Assembly (NCBI GenBank): GCA_032718475.1
Contig: JAUCBJ010006039.1
Location: forward strand, 1 to 64,000
Origin: Nemertoderma westbladi
Taxonomy: Eukaryota; Xenacoelomorpha; Nemertodermatida; Nemertodermatidae
Direction: 5' to 3'
Length of the DNA stretch: 64,000 nucleotides
Below are positions 47,619 to 57,800 of this stretch, in pieces (the stretch's first letter is position 1; each line of letters begins with the position of its first letter). The position numbers and the translations under genes were made by a program. The notes under the pieces were generated by a model. That model did not search any database. It worked only from the letters and a program-made list of their open reading frames with translations, and was not told where the DNA came from.

Positions 47619-47769
47619 CAACGGCGACCACGTCTGGATTTGGCACGACTTTAACCGCGAACTCACAGCTTACCGCGATTTCGATACCAACGAATGTTAC
47701 GTTCGATCTCTCGACGTCGCCAACACGAAACCCCCCACTACAATGATCGACCTTCTCAAACTGCTACAG
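47619..47769 (+). CDS. ITM2-like gene, exon 4 (BRICHOS domain, first half)
   Basis: Acceptor ATTATTGTTACAG ending at 47618, donor CTACAG|GTTATT at 47770. Residues 156-206 contain WIWHDFNRELTAYRDF, the conserved Cys182 in CYV, and a PP...LLKLL end. This matches the core of the ITM2 BRICHOS domain (HDF..LTAY.D.....CYV..L.....PP....LL), including its usual exon end. Reading through the donor would add a short hydrophobic tail and stop at 47853, so an intron-retained truncated form is possible. The second half of BRICHOS, with its other conserved Cys, is not found in the window. Confidence 0.85.
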
Positions 47770-48055
47770 GTTATTGTTATAATAATTATCTACTGTATGT
47801 ATAAGAATAATAAGTGGGGCCTTCGCGCAACACGTGGCATGAACTTATGTTAAGTGTCAACTCGGACAAATCTAGGGGGATGTTCCCTAATAAGTTACCA
47901 TCTAGAGGCCGACGATATGGGATGGGTAACTGATTTAATTATTTTCCCTATATGCACCGTATTCCAAGGCTGGCTGACTACGTGGCTCGCCCCATCCTTT
48001 TAGTACGTCTCGTTATCTTTGGCTTCTTCTGGACAGAGCTATTATAGCTTTTTAG
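47770..48055 (+). other. Start of the intron after exon 4; nothing else seen
   Basis: Follows the CAG|GTTATT donor. No following BRICHOS exon is recognisable here or further right, so either the intron exceeds 16 kb or the gene is cut. Confidence 0.55.
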
Positions 48056-48063
48056 ATATTTAG

Positions 48064-49071
48064 TAGAGTTGAAACAGAGACCTGTCACTGATCTCTGGAT
48101 TCTGCGGGCAGTTTTTTGGTCTCCGGATAGTTCTTTGGTTACCGGGTATGGAAAACAGACATTTTACCCAGAGATCAATGATTTTACAACATAGAAATAG
48201 TTATTTAAAATAGATCCTGTACAACACAAAATGTGAAATGAAGATTATTTTCACAAATTTTTTACAATTAATTATTTATTTAATTTTTTTAACTATTTTT
48301 AATACACCGCTTCAACAAAATTCTATATTCACTTTTACACTGTTTTTAATCTAACTCTAAATCTGACTCAAACAAAATGTACCGATAATCTTCTATTTAA
48401 TTAATTTAAGGTGCGTTTAATTTTAAGTTAAATTAGCACCTAAAGATGGTTCTTATTTAAGGATAAGGGTGCTTAATTTGAGCTCCCGTAATGTTTAAAA
48501 GTGAAAGAAAGGGCTGATCTCCATTCAACTTGTTGTAGGATAGATAATAAGACGACCAAATGAAGAAAACGAGCGTAACGAGGCTTGTAAATGGGGCGAG
48601 TAGAGTACTATACCTGTGCACTAAGTATTCGTAAATATCTAAGTTTATAGTATATCGAAATGTATATGATTTGAAAAATTGTAAAATAAATGCCTTTAAT
48701 TAACAAAGTACCTTTACCTATGGCGCAAACATATTAATGTAATATATTATTAACAATAACAAAATAAGAACGAATTAATAAACAAATAACCAAATTAATA
48801 TTAATTAAGTCCCCCAAACTGTACGTGCGCTTATTTTCTTACAATGGGTCAGGGTTGGAATGGGTTGGAGTTACTGTAATTCAACCATTTAAAAACAGTT
48901 ATCAGTCCATATGTACCTGTCTGTGCTTTATGGGACTAATCAAAATGGAAGAACAAAAATAAGCAAAGTCTCTGATCTCCGGCTCTGGTCTCCGGTATTT
49001 TTCAAAATAATTATCTGGGTAGGTCTCTGGTTTACCGGGATTAAGAAATACAGGTCTCTGTTGCAACTCTA
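48064..49071. mobile_element. Non-autonomous hAT-type DNA transposon (1,008 bp)
   Basis: Terminal inverted repeats TAGAGTTGMAACAGAGACC (left from 48064, right ending 49071; one A/C difference) are flanked by perfect 8-bp duplications ATATTTAG (48056-48063 and 49072-49079). An 8-bp duplication and YAGAG-type ends are hAT features. The interior is AT-rich with GGTCTCTGG/GGTCTCCGG motifs near both ends and no transposase frame. Confidence 0.88.
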
Positions 49072-49079
49072 ATATTTAG

Positions 49080-49460
49080 CTAATTTTACTTTTATTATTT
49101 TTAATGTTATTACATTTTCTGAAGAAAAGGCTATTTGCCACAAGTTTTCTAACGAAAGACAATATCGATAAATAGGATGGTTTTGTTTTGTTTAGAACTT
49201 CTTTATGTAGAAGAGTATGAATTTATCGCTATCACAGCTTCACATATTGTTGGCTGCTGATTACAATTATTACTTAATGAGGGTCTGACATCTCATATCT
49301 TCATATAAATATTGTATATTTTTATATAGCCTGTAATTCTAAAATCAGTTTAATAACAGAATGCAGTTGTGCTAAACATAAATAAGCAATGTTCTTGCAA
49401 AATGAGTGCCTTATTTCAGTACCTGTTGATAAGGGTGGGTCTGCTGTAGGCGTACTGTCG
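49080..49460. other. Spacer before the 67-bp satellite, no feature
   Basis: AT-rich unique DNA. Open frames here are short and unconvincing. Confidence 0.6.
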
Positions 49461-49509
49461 GCATATAAGTAGAGGGGCAGTCTGAATTTGGGATGGAACT
49501 CCATTTTAA
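49461..49509 (+). repeat. First partial 67-bp satellite unit, left of the TTAA element
   Basis: CATATAAGTAGAGGGGCAGT...GGAACTCCATTTTAA. It joins at TTAA to the 711-bp element, and the unit resumes (TTAATGGTTGAAATATAACC) at 50221. Confidence 0.88.
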
Positions 49510-50220
49510 GGGGGGGGTACACCATTTTGGTCCAAAATATGTCGAAATTTTTTTTATGGTCTATTATAATGCACCATTGAATGGTGTTTCCAAATCTGAA
49601 AACCGCTATTTAATAGCTCTTTTAGTTTTCAAGTTATGTAAATTTCCATTTACGGAATCCTATTGAAATTACTATTACTATGTATAATGAAAGGTCGATT
49701 ATCTCCAAATATTTTTTTCATGAAATTGTCAACTTCAAAACCCTACTACTTCTACAATTTTTGAGTAATTAGTCTGAAACTTCCTGTGGGTGTCTAGATA
49801 GCCACCCTGCATAAAAGTATCAGGCAACTTTTCGAAATTTTTTGTTAATAAAATTTAATACTATTTATAAAAAACCTAAAAATTTGCATAAATTTGCAGC
49901 GCCACCTAGCGGTGCAGAATTATTTTAACAAAATTTCGCCTGATAGTTATGTTGCCCCATCTTTGATCTATCATATAAAAAAACTTTCATGTGATCACGT
50001 TCAAAACTGTAAAAGCCTTAGGGTTTTAAGCGCAACCAAGTTTTTTTTGTTGTTAACTAGTATTAACTAATATTAAATAGCCAAAAAAAAAAATTTTCTG
50101 ACCTGTCATGTAGAATAGCATCTTAGGCACCTATATGCCAAATTTTAGCCAAAATCAAACAATTTTGAAACGCTGAGAGTGATAAATCAAAGAGTTGTCC
50201 GAAAATGGTGTACCCCCCCC
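49510..50220. mobile_element. 711-bp TTAA-flanked non-autonomous DNA element
   Basis: Perfect 19-bp terminal inverted repeats GGGGGGGGTACACCATTTT (49510-49528 and 50202-50220) with TTAA on both sides (49506-49509, 50221-50224). It is inserted in a 67-bp satellite monomer. The AT-rich interior has no transposase. A TTAA duplication is typical of piggyBac- and Kolobok-like enzymes. Confidence 0.87.
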
Positions 50221-51658
50221 TTAATGGTTGAAATATAACCAATCATATAAGTAGAGGGGCAGTCTGAATTTGGGATAGAACTGCATTGTATTGGTTGAAA
50301 TATAACCAATCATATAAGTAGAGGAGCAGTCTGAATTTGGGATAGAACTGCATTGTATTGGTTGAAATATAACCAATCATATAAGTAGAGGGGCAGTCTG
50401 AATTTGGGATAGAACTGCATTGTATTGGTTGAAATATAACCAATCATATAAGTAGAGGGGCAGTCTGAATTTGGGATAGAACTGCATTGTATTGGTTGAA
50501 ATATAACCAATCATATAAGTAGAGGAGCAGTCTGAATTTGGGATAGAACTGCATTGTATTGGTTGAAATATAACCAATCATATAAGTAGAGGGGCAGTCT
50601 GAATTTGGGATGGAACTGCATTGTATTGGTTGAAATATAACCAATCATATAAGTAGAGGGGCAGTCTGAATTTGGGATAGAACTCCATTGTATTGGTTGA
50701 AATATAACCAATCATATAAGTAGAGGAGCAGTCTGAATTTGGGATGGAACTGCATTGTATTGGTTGAAATATAACCAATCATATAAGTAGAGGAGCAGTC
50801 TGAATTTGGGATGGAACTGCATTGTATTGGTTGAAATATAACCAATCATATAAGTAGAGGAGCAGTCTGAATTTGGGATGGAACTGCATTGTATTGGTTG
50901 AAATATAACCAATCATATAAGTAGAGGAGCAGTCTGAATTTGGGATGGAACTGCATTGTATTGGTTGAAATATAACCAATCATATAAGTAGAGGAGCAGT
51001 CTGAATTTGGGATGGAACTGCATTGTATTGGTAGAAATATAACCAATCATATAAGTAGAGGAGCAGTCTGAATTTGGGATGGAACTGCATTGTATTGGTT
51101 GAAATATAACCAATCATATAAGTAGAGGAGCAGTCTGAATTTGGGATGGAACTGCATTGTATTGGTTGAAATATAACCAATCATATAAGTAGAGGAGCAG
51201 TCTGAATTTGGGATGGAACTGCATTGTATTGGTTGAAATATAACCAATCATATAAGTAGAGGGGCAGTCTGAATTTGGGATGGAACTGCATTGTATTGGT
51301 AGAAATATAACCAATCATATAAGTAGAGGGGCAGTCTGAATTTGGGATGGAACTGCATTGTATTGGTTGAAATATAACCAATCATATAAGTAGAGGGGCA
51401 GTCTGAATTTGGGATGGAACTGCATTGTATTGGTTGAAATATAACCAATCATATAAGTAGAGGAGCAGTCTGAATTTGGGATAGAACTGCATTGTATTGG
51501 TTGAAATATAACCAATCATATAAGTAGAGGGGCAGTCTGAATTTGGGATGGAACTGCATTGTATTGGTTGAAATATAACCAATCATATAAGTAGAGGGGC
51601 AGTCTGAATTTGGGATAGAACTGCATTGTATTGGTTGAAATATAACCAATCATATAAG
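50221..51658 (+). repeat. 67-bp satellite array, left part, about 21 copies
   Basis: The unit is ACCAATCATATAAGTAGAGG followed by (A/G)GCAGTCTGAATTTGGGAT, (A/G)GAACTGCATTGTATTGG and TTGAAATATA. It contains two dyads, ATTGGTT-(7)-AACCAAT and GCAGT-(16)-ACTGC. The 66-codon minus-strand frames that recur every 67 bp are by-products. The array ends with TCATATAAG, the left duplication of the foldback element. Confidence 0.97.
51650..51658 (+). other. Left 9-bp target duplication TCATATAAG
   Basis: Identical to 54818-54826. Deleting the element and one copy restores a normal 67-bp satellite unit. Confidence 0.92.
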
Positions 51659-52640
51659 GGGTAGGTGTAAAACGCGGATCCGGATCCGGATCCGGATTCA
51701 GGATCCGGATACGGATCAGGACCCGGATTTGCGAGTGTAAAAGGCGGATCCGGATTTACATACAATCCGTAACTGAGTGTAATATGCGGATTCTGAAATA
51801 CGCAATCCGTATTGCAGTGTAAAACGCGGATTCATATATTTTATGAATCCGGAATGGAGTGTAAAATACGGATTTACGTTAATTACCAAGTTTTAATGGA
51901 TCCGGAATGGAGTGTAAAACACGGATTTTCGTTAATTACCAAGTTTTGTTGGATCCGGAATGGAGTGTAAAACACGGATTTTCGTTAATTACCAAGTTTT
52001 GTTGGATCCGGAATGGAGTGTAAAACACGGATTTCGTTAATAACCAAATTTTGTTGGATCCGGAATGGAGTGTAAAACACGGATTTCGTTAATTACCAAG
52101 TTTTGTTGGATCCGGAATGGAGTGTAAAACACGGATTTTCGTTAATTACCAAGTTTTGTTGGATCCGGAATGGAGTGTAAAACACGGATTTTCGTTAATT
52201 ACCAAGTTTTGTTGGATCCGGAATGGAGTGTAAAACACGGATTTTCGTTAATTACCAAGTTTTATTGGATCCGGAATGGAGTGTAAAACACGGATTTTCG
52301 TTAATTACCAAGTTTTGTTGGATCCGGAATGGAGTGTAAAACACGGATTTTCGTTAATTACCAAGTTTTGTTGGATCCGGAATGGAGTGTAAAACACGGA
52401 TTTTCGTTAATTACCAAGTTTTAATGGATCCGGAAAGGGGTGTAAAACGCGGATTCAATTTATTTACCAAGTGTTACTAGATCCGGGAAGGGGTGTAAAA
52501 CGCGGATTGATTCAGGTTAATTACAAAGTGTTACTGGATCCGGGAAGGGGTGTAAAACGCGGATTGATTCAGGTTAATTACAAAGTGTTACTGGATCCGG
52601 GAAGGGGTGTAAAATGCGGATTTACGTTAATTACTGAGTT
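51659..52640 (+). repeat. Left arm of the foldback element
   Basis: An outer GGATCCGGATCC-rich tip is followed by about 15 copies of a 53-bp unit (GGATCCGGAATGGAGTGTAA, then AACACGGATTTTCGTTAATT, then ACCAAGTTTTGTT). The last three units nearest the loop are of a different subtype (GGGAAGGGGTGTAAAACGCG). Confidence 0.92.
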
Positions 52641-52964
52641 TGTTAATGAGGGACACAACTATTAATGAGGTACACACATTAATGAGGGACACAAACATTA
52701 ATGGGGGACACCTTAATAGTTAATAGACACCTTAATAATTTGTCTATGTCTAGGGGCCACACATAAGCTTAATCCGGCTCTGGGGGACACCTTAATAGGG
52801 GTCAATGCTTCCCAATGAATTATTAATAAGGGCGATGGTGATGCTTGGCCGTCAGACATTATTAGATATTGATTAGCTGAAAAACTATACTACCGTGGGA
52901 ACGTGACCTCTCTGGTAGAGCAGCTCTGTAGACAATTGTATGGTAGGATTACTGTCCTGTTCCC

Positions 52965-53062
52965 TGATTGGCTTATCCATCCCAACCTCCCTTACAAACA
53001 AGAATCACTGTTCTGCCTAGCTGGCGGTAGTTTGTACTGCATCATAGCGTACTCTATTTAAG
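52965..53062 (+). promoter_or_regulatory. Promoter-like CCAAT and TATA elements before the loop ORF
   Basis: TGATTGGCT (inverted CCAAT) at 52965-52973 and TATTTAAG at 53055-53062. The ORF starts 80 bp after the TATA-like box. Spacing is suitable for a pol II promoter. Confidence 0.5.
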
Positions 53063-53141
53063 GCCTTGCAAGCTTGCTGCCTTCCTAATTTATGGAGGCT
53101 GAACTGTTCAGTATAATTTCTTATTTAATTTCTTATTAAAC

Positions 53142-53324
53142 ATGGATGACAGTGATGACTTTGTAAAGGTTCCATTTACGGGATTCGTTATTCCGAGTCC
53201 AACCAATGATACAGCCATTGTTGAGCCGCTTGAACTCACTACCCAAACATCGTGCACCCCGAGTCCGGAGAAGAAAAAAACCAGGAAAGTCAGCAAGCCA
53301 AGAAAAGTTACTAAAGAACAATAA
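53142..53324 (+). CDS. 60-codon uncharacterised ORF in the foldback loop
   Basis: ATG at 53142, TAA at 53322-53324. The N-terminus is acidic (MDDSDDFVKV), the middle is Pro/Thr/Ser-rich, and the C-terminus is strongly basic (PEKKKTRKVSKPRKVTKEQ), like a nuclear-localisation or DNA/RNA-contact tail. It is the only sizeable frame of its strand in the loop. A TATA-like box lies upstream, and AATAAA overlaps the stop codon (53320-53325). It may be a miniature gene carried by the element, or the surviving first exon of a lost transposase. No family recognised. Confidence 0.5.
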   Translation: MDDSDDFVKVPFTGFVIPSPTNDTAIVEPLELTTQTSCTPSPEKKKTRKVSKPRKVTKEQ

Positions 53325-53325
53325 A
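53320..53325 (+). terminator. AATAAA overlapping the stop codon of the loop ORF
   Basis: Canonical polyadenylation hexamer sharing bases with TAA. Confidence 0.5.
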
Positions 53326-53404
53326 CATTGCACTAATTAATAATTGTAACTAGATGAGGGTCTGGGTCTTTATTGCATATGCGTTTTATAAATTGTTCAT
53401 TAAA

Positions 53405-54817
53405 ACTTACTAATTAACTTGAATCCGCGTTTTACACCCCTTCCCGGATCCAATAAAACTTGGTAATTAACATAAATCCGTGTTTTACACTCCGTTCCGG
53501 ATCCAATAAAACTTGGTAATTAACGTAAATCCGTGTTTTACACTCCATTCCGGATCCAATAAAACTTGGTAATTAACGTAAATCCGTGTTTTACACTCCA
53601 TTCCGGATCCAATAAAACTTGGTAATTAACGTAAATCCGTGTTTTACACTCCATTCCGGATCCAATAAAACTTGGTAATTAACGTAAATCCGTGTTTTAC
53701 ACTCCATTCCGGATCCAATAAAACTTGGTAATTAACGTAAATCCGTGTTTTACACTCCATTCCGGATCCAATAAAACTTGATAATTAACGTAAATCCGTG
53801 TTTTACACTCCATTCCGGATCCAATAAAACTTGGTAATTAACGTAAATCCGTGTTTTACACTCCATTCCGGATCCAATAAAACTTGGTAATTAACGTAAA
53901 TCCGTGTTTTACACTCCATTCCGGATCCAATAAAACTTGGTAATTAACGTAAATCCGTGTTTTACACTCCATTCCGGATCCAATAAAACTTGGTAATTAA
54001 CGTAAATCCGTGTTTTACACTCCATTCCGGATCCAATAAAACTTGGTAATTAACGAAATCCGTGTTTTACACTCCATTCCGGATCCAATAAAACTTGGTA
54101 ATTAACGTAAATCCGTGTTTTACACTCCATTCCGGATCCAATAAAACTTGGTAATTAACGTAAATCCGTGTTTTACACTCCATTCCGGATCCAATAAAAC
54201 TTGGTAATTAACGTAAATCCGTGTTTTACACTCCATTCCGGATCCAATAAAACTTAGTAATTAACGTAAATCCGTGTTTTACACTCCATTCCGGATCCAA
54301 TAAAACTTGATAATTAACGTAAATCCGTGTTTTACACTCCATTCCGGATCCAATAAAACTTAGTAATTAACGTAAATCCGCGTTTTACACCCCTTCCCGG
54401 ATCCAATAAAACTTGGTAATTAACTAGAATCCGCGTTTTACACCCCTTCCCGGATCCAATAAAACATGGTAATTAACTTGAATCCGCGTTTTACACCCCT
54501 TCCCGGATTTAATAAAACTTTGTAATAAACCTGAATCCGTATTTTACACCCAATCCCGGATTCAGTAGAAAAATGAATCCGCGTTTTACACTCCGTTCAG
54601 GATTTAGCCTAAAACATGAATCCGCGCTTTACACTCCGTTCCGGATCTGAAAAAAAGGCCAATCCGCATTTTACACTCGGTTACGGATTCGGTAAATTTA
54701 GCAGTGCACGGATCCGCAGATTACACCCTAAAAATGTAAATTCAGTCGACTTCCATAGGGACAATGTTAAATGATAGAATCCGGATCCTGATCCGGATCC
54801 GCGTTTTACTCTGACCC
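53405..54817 (-). repeat. Right arm of the foldback element
   Basis: Reverse-complement relative of the left arm: about 22 units GGATCCAATAAAACTTGGTA, ATTAACGTAAATCCGTGTTT, TACACTCCATTCC. The same GGGAAGGGGTGTAAAACGCG subtype occurs at its loop side and near its outer part. It is longer than the left arm (about 1.4 versus 1.0 kb), and units carry arm-specific changes (GGATTTACG here, GGATTTTCG there), so each arm has evolved by its own unequal exchange. Confidence 0.92.
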
Positions 54818-57800
54818 TCATATAAGTAGAGGGGCAGTCTGAATTTGGGATGGAACTGCATTGTATTGGTAGAAATATAACCAATCATATAAGTAGAGGG
54901 GCAGTCTGAATTTGGGATAGAACTGCATTGTATTGGTAGAAATATAACCAATCATATAAGTAGAGGGGCAGTCTGAATTTGGGATGGAACTGCATTGTAT
55001 TGGTTGAAATATAACCAATCATATAAGTAGAGGAGCAGTCTGAATTTGGGATAGAACTGCATTGTATTGGTTGAAATATAACCAATCATATAAGTAGAGG
55101 AGCAGTCTGAATTTGGGATGGAACTGCATTGTATTGGTTGAAATATAACCAATCATATAAGTAGAGGAGCAGTCTGAATTTGGGATGGAACTGCATTGTA
55201 TTGGTTGAAATATAACCAATCATATAAGTAGAGGAGCAGTCTGAATTTGGGATGGAACTGCATTGTATTGGTTGAAATATAACCAATCATATAAGTAGAG
55301 GAGCAGTCTGAATTTGGGATAGAACTGCATTGTATTGGTTGAAATATAACCAATCATATAAGTAGAGGAGCAGTCTGAATTTGGGATGGAACTGCATTGT
55401 ATTGGTTGAAATATAACCAATCATATAAGTAGAGGAGCAGTCTGAATTTGGGATAGAACTGCATTGTATTGGTTGAAATATAACCAATCATATAAGTAGA
55501 GGGGCAGTCTGAATTTGGGATGGAACTGCATTGTATTGGTAGAAATATAACCAATCATATAAGTAGAGGGGCAGTCTGAATTTGGGATGGAACTGCATTG
55601 TATTGGTTGAAATATAACCAATCATATAAGTAGAGGAGCAGTCTGAATTTGGGATGGAACTGCATTGTATTGGTTGAAATATAACCAATCATATAAGTAG
55701 AGGGGCAGTCTGAATTTGGGATGGAACTGCATTGTATTGGTAGAAATATAACCAATCATATAAGTAGAGGAGCAGTCTGAATTTGGGATGGAACTGCATT
55801 GTATTGGTTGAAATATAACCAATCATATAAGTAGAGGAGCAGTCTGAATTTGGGATGGAACTGCATTGTATTGGTTGAAATATAACCAATCATATAAGTA
55901 GAGGGGCAGTCTGAATTTGGGATGGAACTGCATTGTATTGGTAGAAATATAACCAATCATATAAGTAGAGGAGCAGTCTGAATTTGGGATGGAACTGCAT
56001 TGTATTGGTAGAAATATAACCAATCATATAAGTAGAGGAGCAGTCTGAATTTGGGATGGAACTGCATTGTATTGGTTGAAATATAACCAATCATATAAGT
56101 AGAGGGGCAGTCTGAATTTGGGATGGAACTGCATTGTATTGGTAGAAATATAACCAATCATATAAGTAGAGGAGCAGTCTGAATTTGGGATAGAACTGCA
56201 TTGTATTGGTTGAAATATAACCAATCATATAAGTAGAGGGGCAGTCTGAATTTGGGATGGAACTGCATTGTATTGGTTGAAATATAACCAATCATATAAG
56301 TAGAGGAGCAGTCTGAATTTGGGATGGAACTGCATTGTATTGGTTGAAATATAACCAATCATATAAGTAGAGGAGCAGTCTGAATTTGGGATGGAACTGC
56401 ATTGTATTGGTTGAAATATAACCAATCATATAAGTAGAGGAGCAGTCTGAATTTGGGATGGAACTGCATTGTATTGGTTGAAATATAACCAATCATATAA
56501 GTAGAGGAGCAGTCTGAATTTGGGATGGAACTGCATTGTATTGGTTGAAATATAACCAATCATATAAGTAGAGGAGCAGTCTGAATTTGGGATAGAACTG
56601 CATTGTATTGGTTGAAATATAACCAATCATATAAGTAGAGGAGCAGTCTGAATTTGGGATGGAACTGCATTGTATTGGTTGAAATATAACCAATCATATA
56701 AGTAGAGGAGCAGTCTGAATTTGGGATGGAACTGCATTGTATTGGTTGAAATATAACCAATCATATAAGTAGAGGAGCAGTCTGAATTTGGGATGGAACT
56801 GCATTGTATTGGTTGAAATATAACCAATCATATAAGTAGAGGAGCAGTCTGAATTTGGGATGGAACTGCATTGTATTGGTTGAAATATAACCAATCATAT
56901 AAGTAGAGGAGCAGTCTGAATTTGGGATGGAACTGCATTGTATTGGTTGAAATATAACCAATCATATAAGTAGAGGAGCAGTCTGAATTTGGGATGGAAC
57001 TGCATTGTATTGGTTGAAATATAACCAATCATATAAGTAGAGGAGCAGTCTGAATTTGGGATGGAACTGCATTGTATTGGTTGAAATATAACCAATCATA
57101 TAAGTAGAGGAGCAGTCTGAATTTGGGATAGAACTGCATTGTATTGGTTGAAATATAACCAATCATATAAGTAGAGGAGCAGTCTGAATTTGGGATAGAA
57201 CTGCATTGTATTGGTTGAAATATAACCAATCATATAAGTAGAGGAGCAGTCTGAATTTGGGATGGAACTGCATTGTATTGGTTGAAATATAACCAATCAT
57301 ATAAGTAGAGGAGCAGTCTGAATTTGGGATGGAACTGCATTGTATTGGTTGAAATATAACCAATCATATAAGTAGAGGAGCAGTCTGAATTTGGGATGGA
57401 ACTGCATTGTATTGGTTGAAATATAACCAATCATATAAGTAGAGGGGCAGTCTGAATTTGGGATAGAACTGCATTGTATTGGTTGAAATATAACCAATCA
57501 TATAAGTAGAGGAGCAGTCTGAATTTGGGATGGAACTGCATTGTATTGGTTGAAATATAACCAATCATATAAGTAGAGGAGCAGTCTGAATTTGGGATGG
57601 AACTGCATTGTATTGGTAGAAATATAACCAATCATATAAGTAGAGGAGCAGTCTGAATTTGGGATGGAACTGCATTGTATTGGTTGAAATATAACCAATC
57701 ATATAAGTAGAGGGGCAGTCTGAATTTGGGATGGAACTGCATTGTATTGGTAGAAATATAACCAATCATATAAGTAGAGGAGCGGTCTGAATTTGGGATG

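Larger units (their letters stand above)
37415..47769 (+). other. ITM2/BRI-like gene locus (BRICHOS type II membrane protein), 3' end outside window
   Basis: Four exons join in phase (1, 1, 2, 0) to give 206 codons. Parts in order are an N-terminal cytoplasmic tail, one membrane segment, an extracellular linker and the first part of a BRICHOS domain. Human ITM2 proteins are about 265 residues long and have the same order, so roughly 60-80 residues are missing. These must lie on exons beyond the donor at 47770. Introns are about 3.67 kb, 5.76 kb and 308 bp. The first two hold a SINE, other transposon DNA and three tandem arrays. ITM2 proteins sit in secretory and plasma membranes and are cleaved by furin- and ADAM-type proteases; the BRICHOS domain acts as an anti-aggregation chaperone. 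The gene model is inferred from frame, splice signals and family resemblance, without transcript data. Confidence 0.8.
52641..53404 (+). other. Loop of the foldback element
   Basis: It holds short repeats with GGGACAC(A/C)...TTAAT near its left side, a hAT-like end (GCTTAATCCGGCTCTG, 52767-52782), a promoter-like region and the 60-codon ORF. Confidence 0.75.
51659..54817. mobile_element. Foldback-type transposon with tandem-repeat arms (3,159 bp)
   Basis: The ends are inverted copies (GGGTAGGT and GGGTCAGA, each followed by GTAAAACGCGGATCCGGAT). Behind them are long inverted arms made of 53-bp tandem repeats, left on one strand and right on the other, around a loop of about 750 bp. The 9-bp target duplication and repeat-built arms match the Foldback style of Drosophila FB elements; MULE-like elements also make 9-bp duplications. 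No transposase is visible, only a 60-codon gene in the loop. It is inserted in the 67-bp satellite. Confidence 0.9.

Noticed and set aside
47510-47746. 78-codon frame with a signal-peptide-like start
   Set aside because: It covers intron 3 and exon 4 of the ITM2-like gene in the wrong frame. The BRICHOS-matching frame is better supported.
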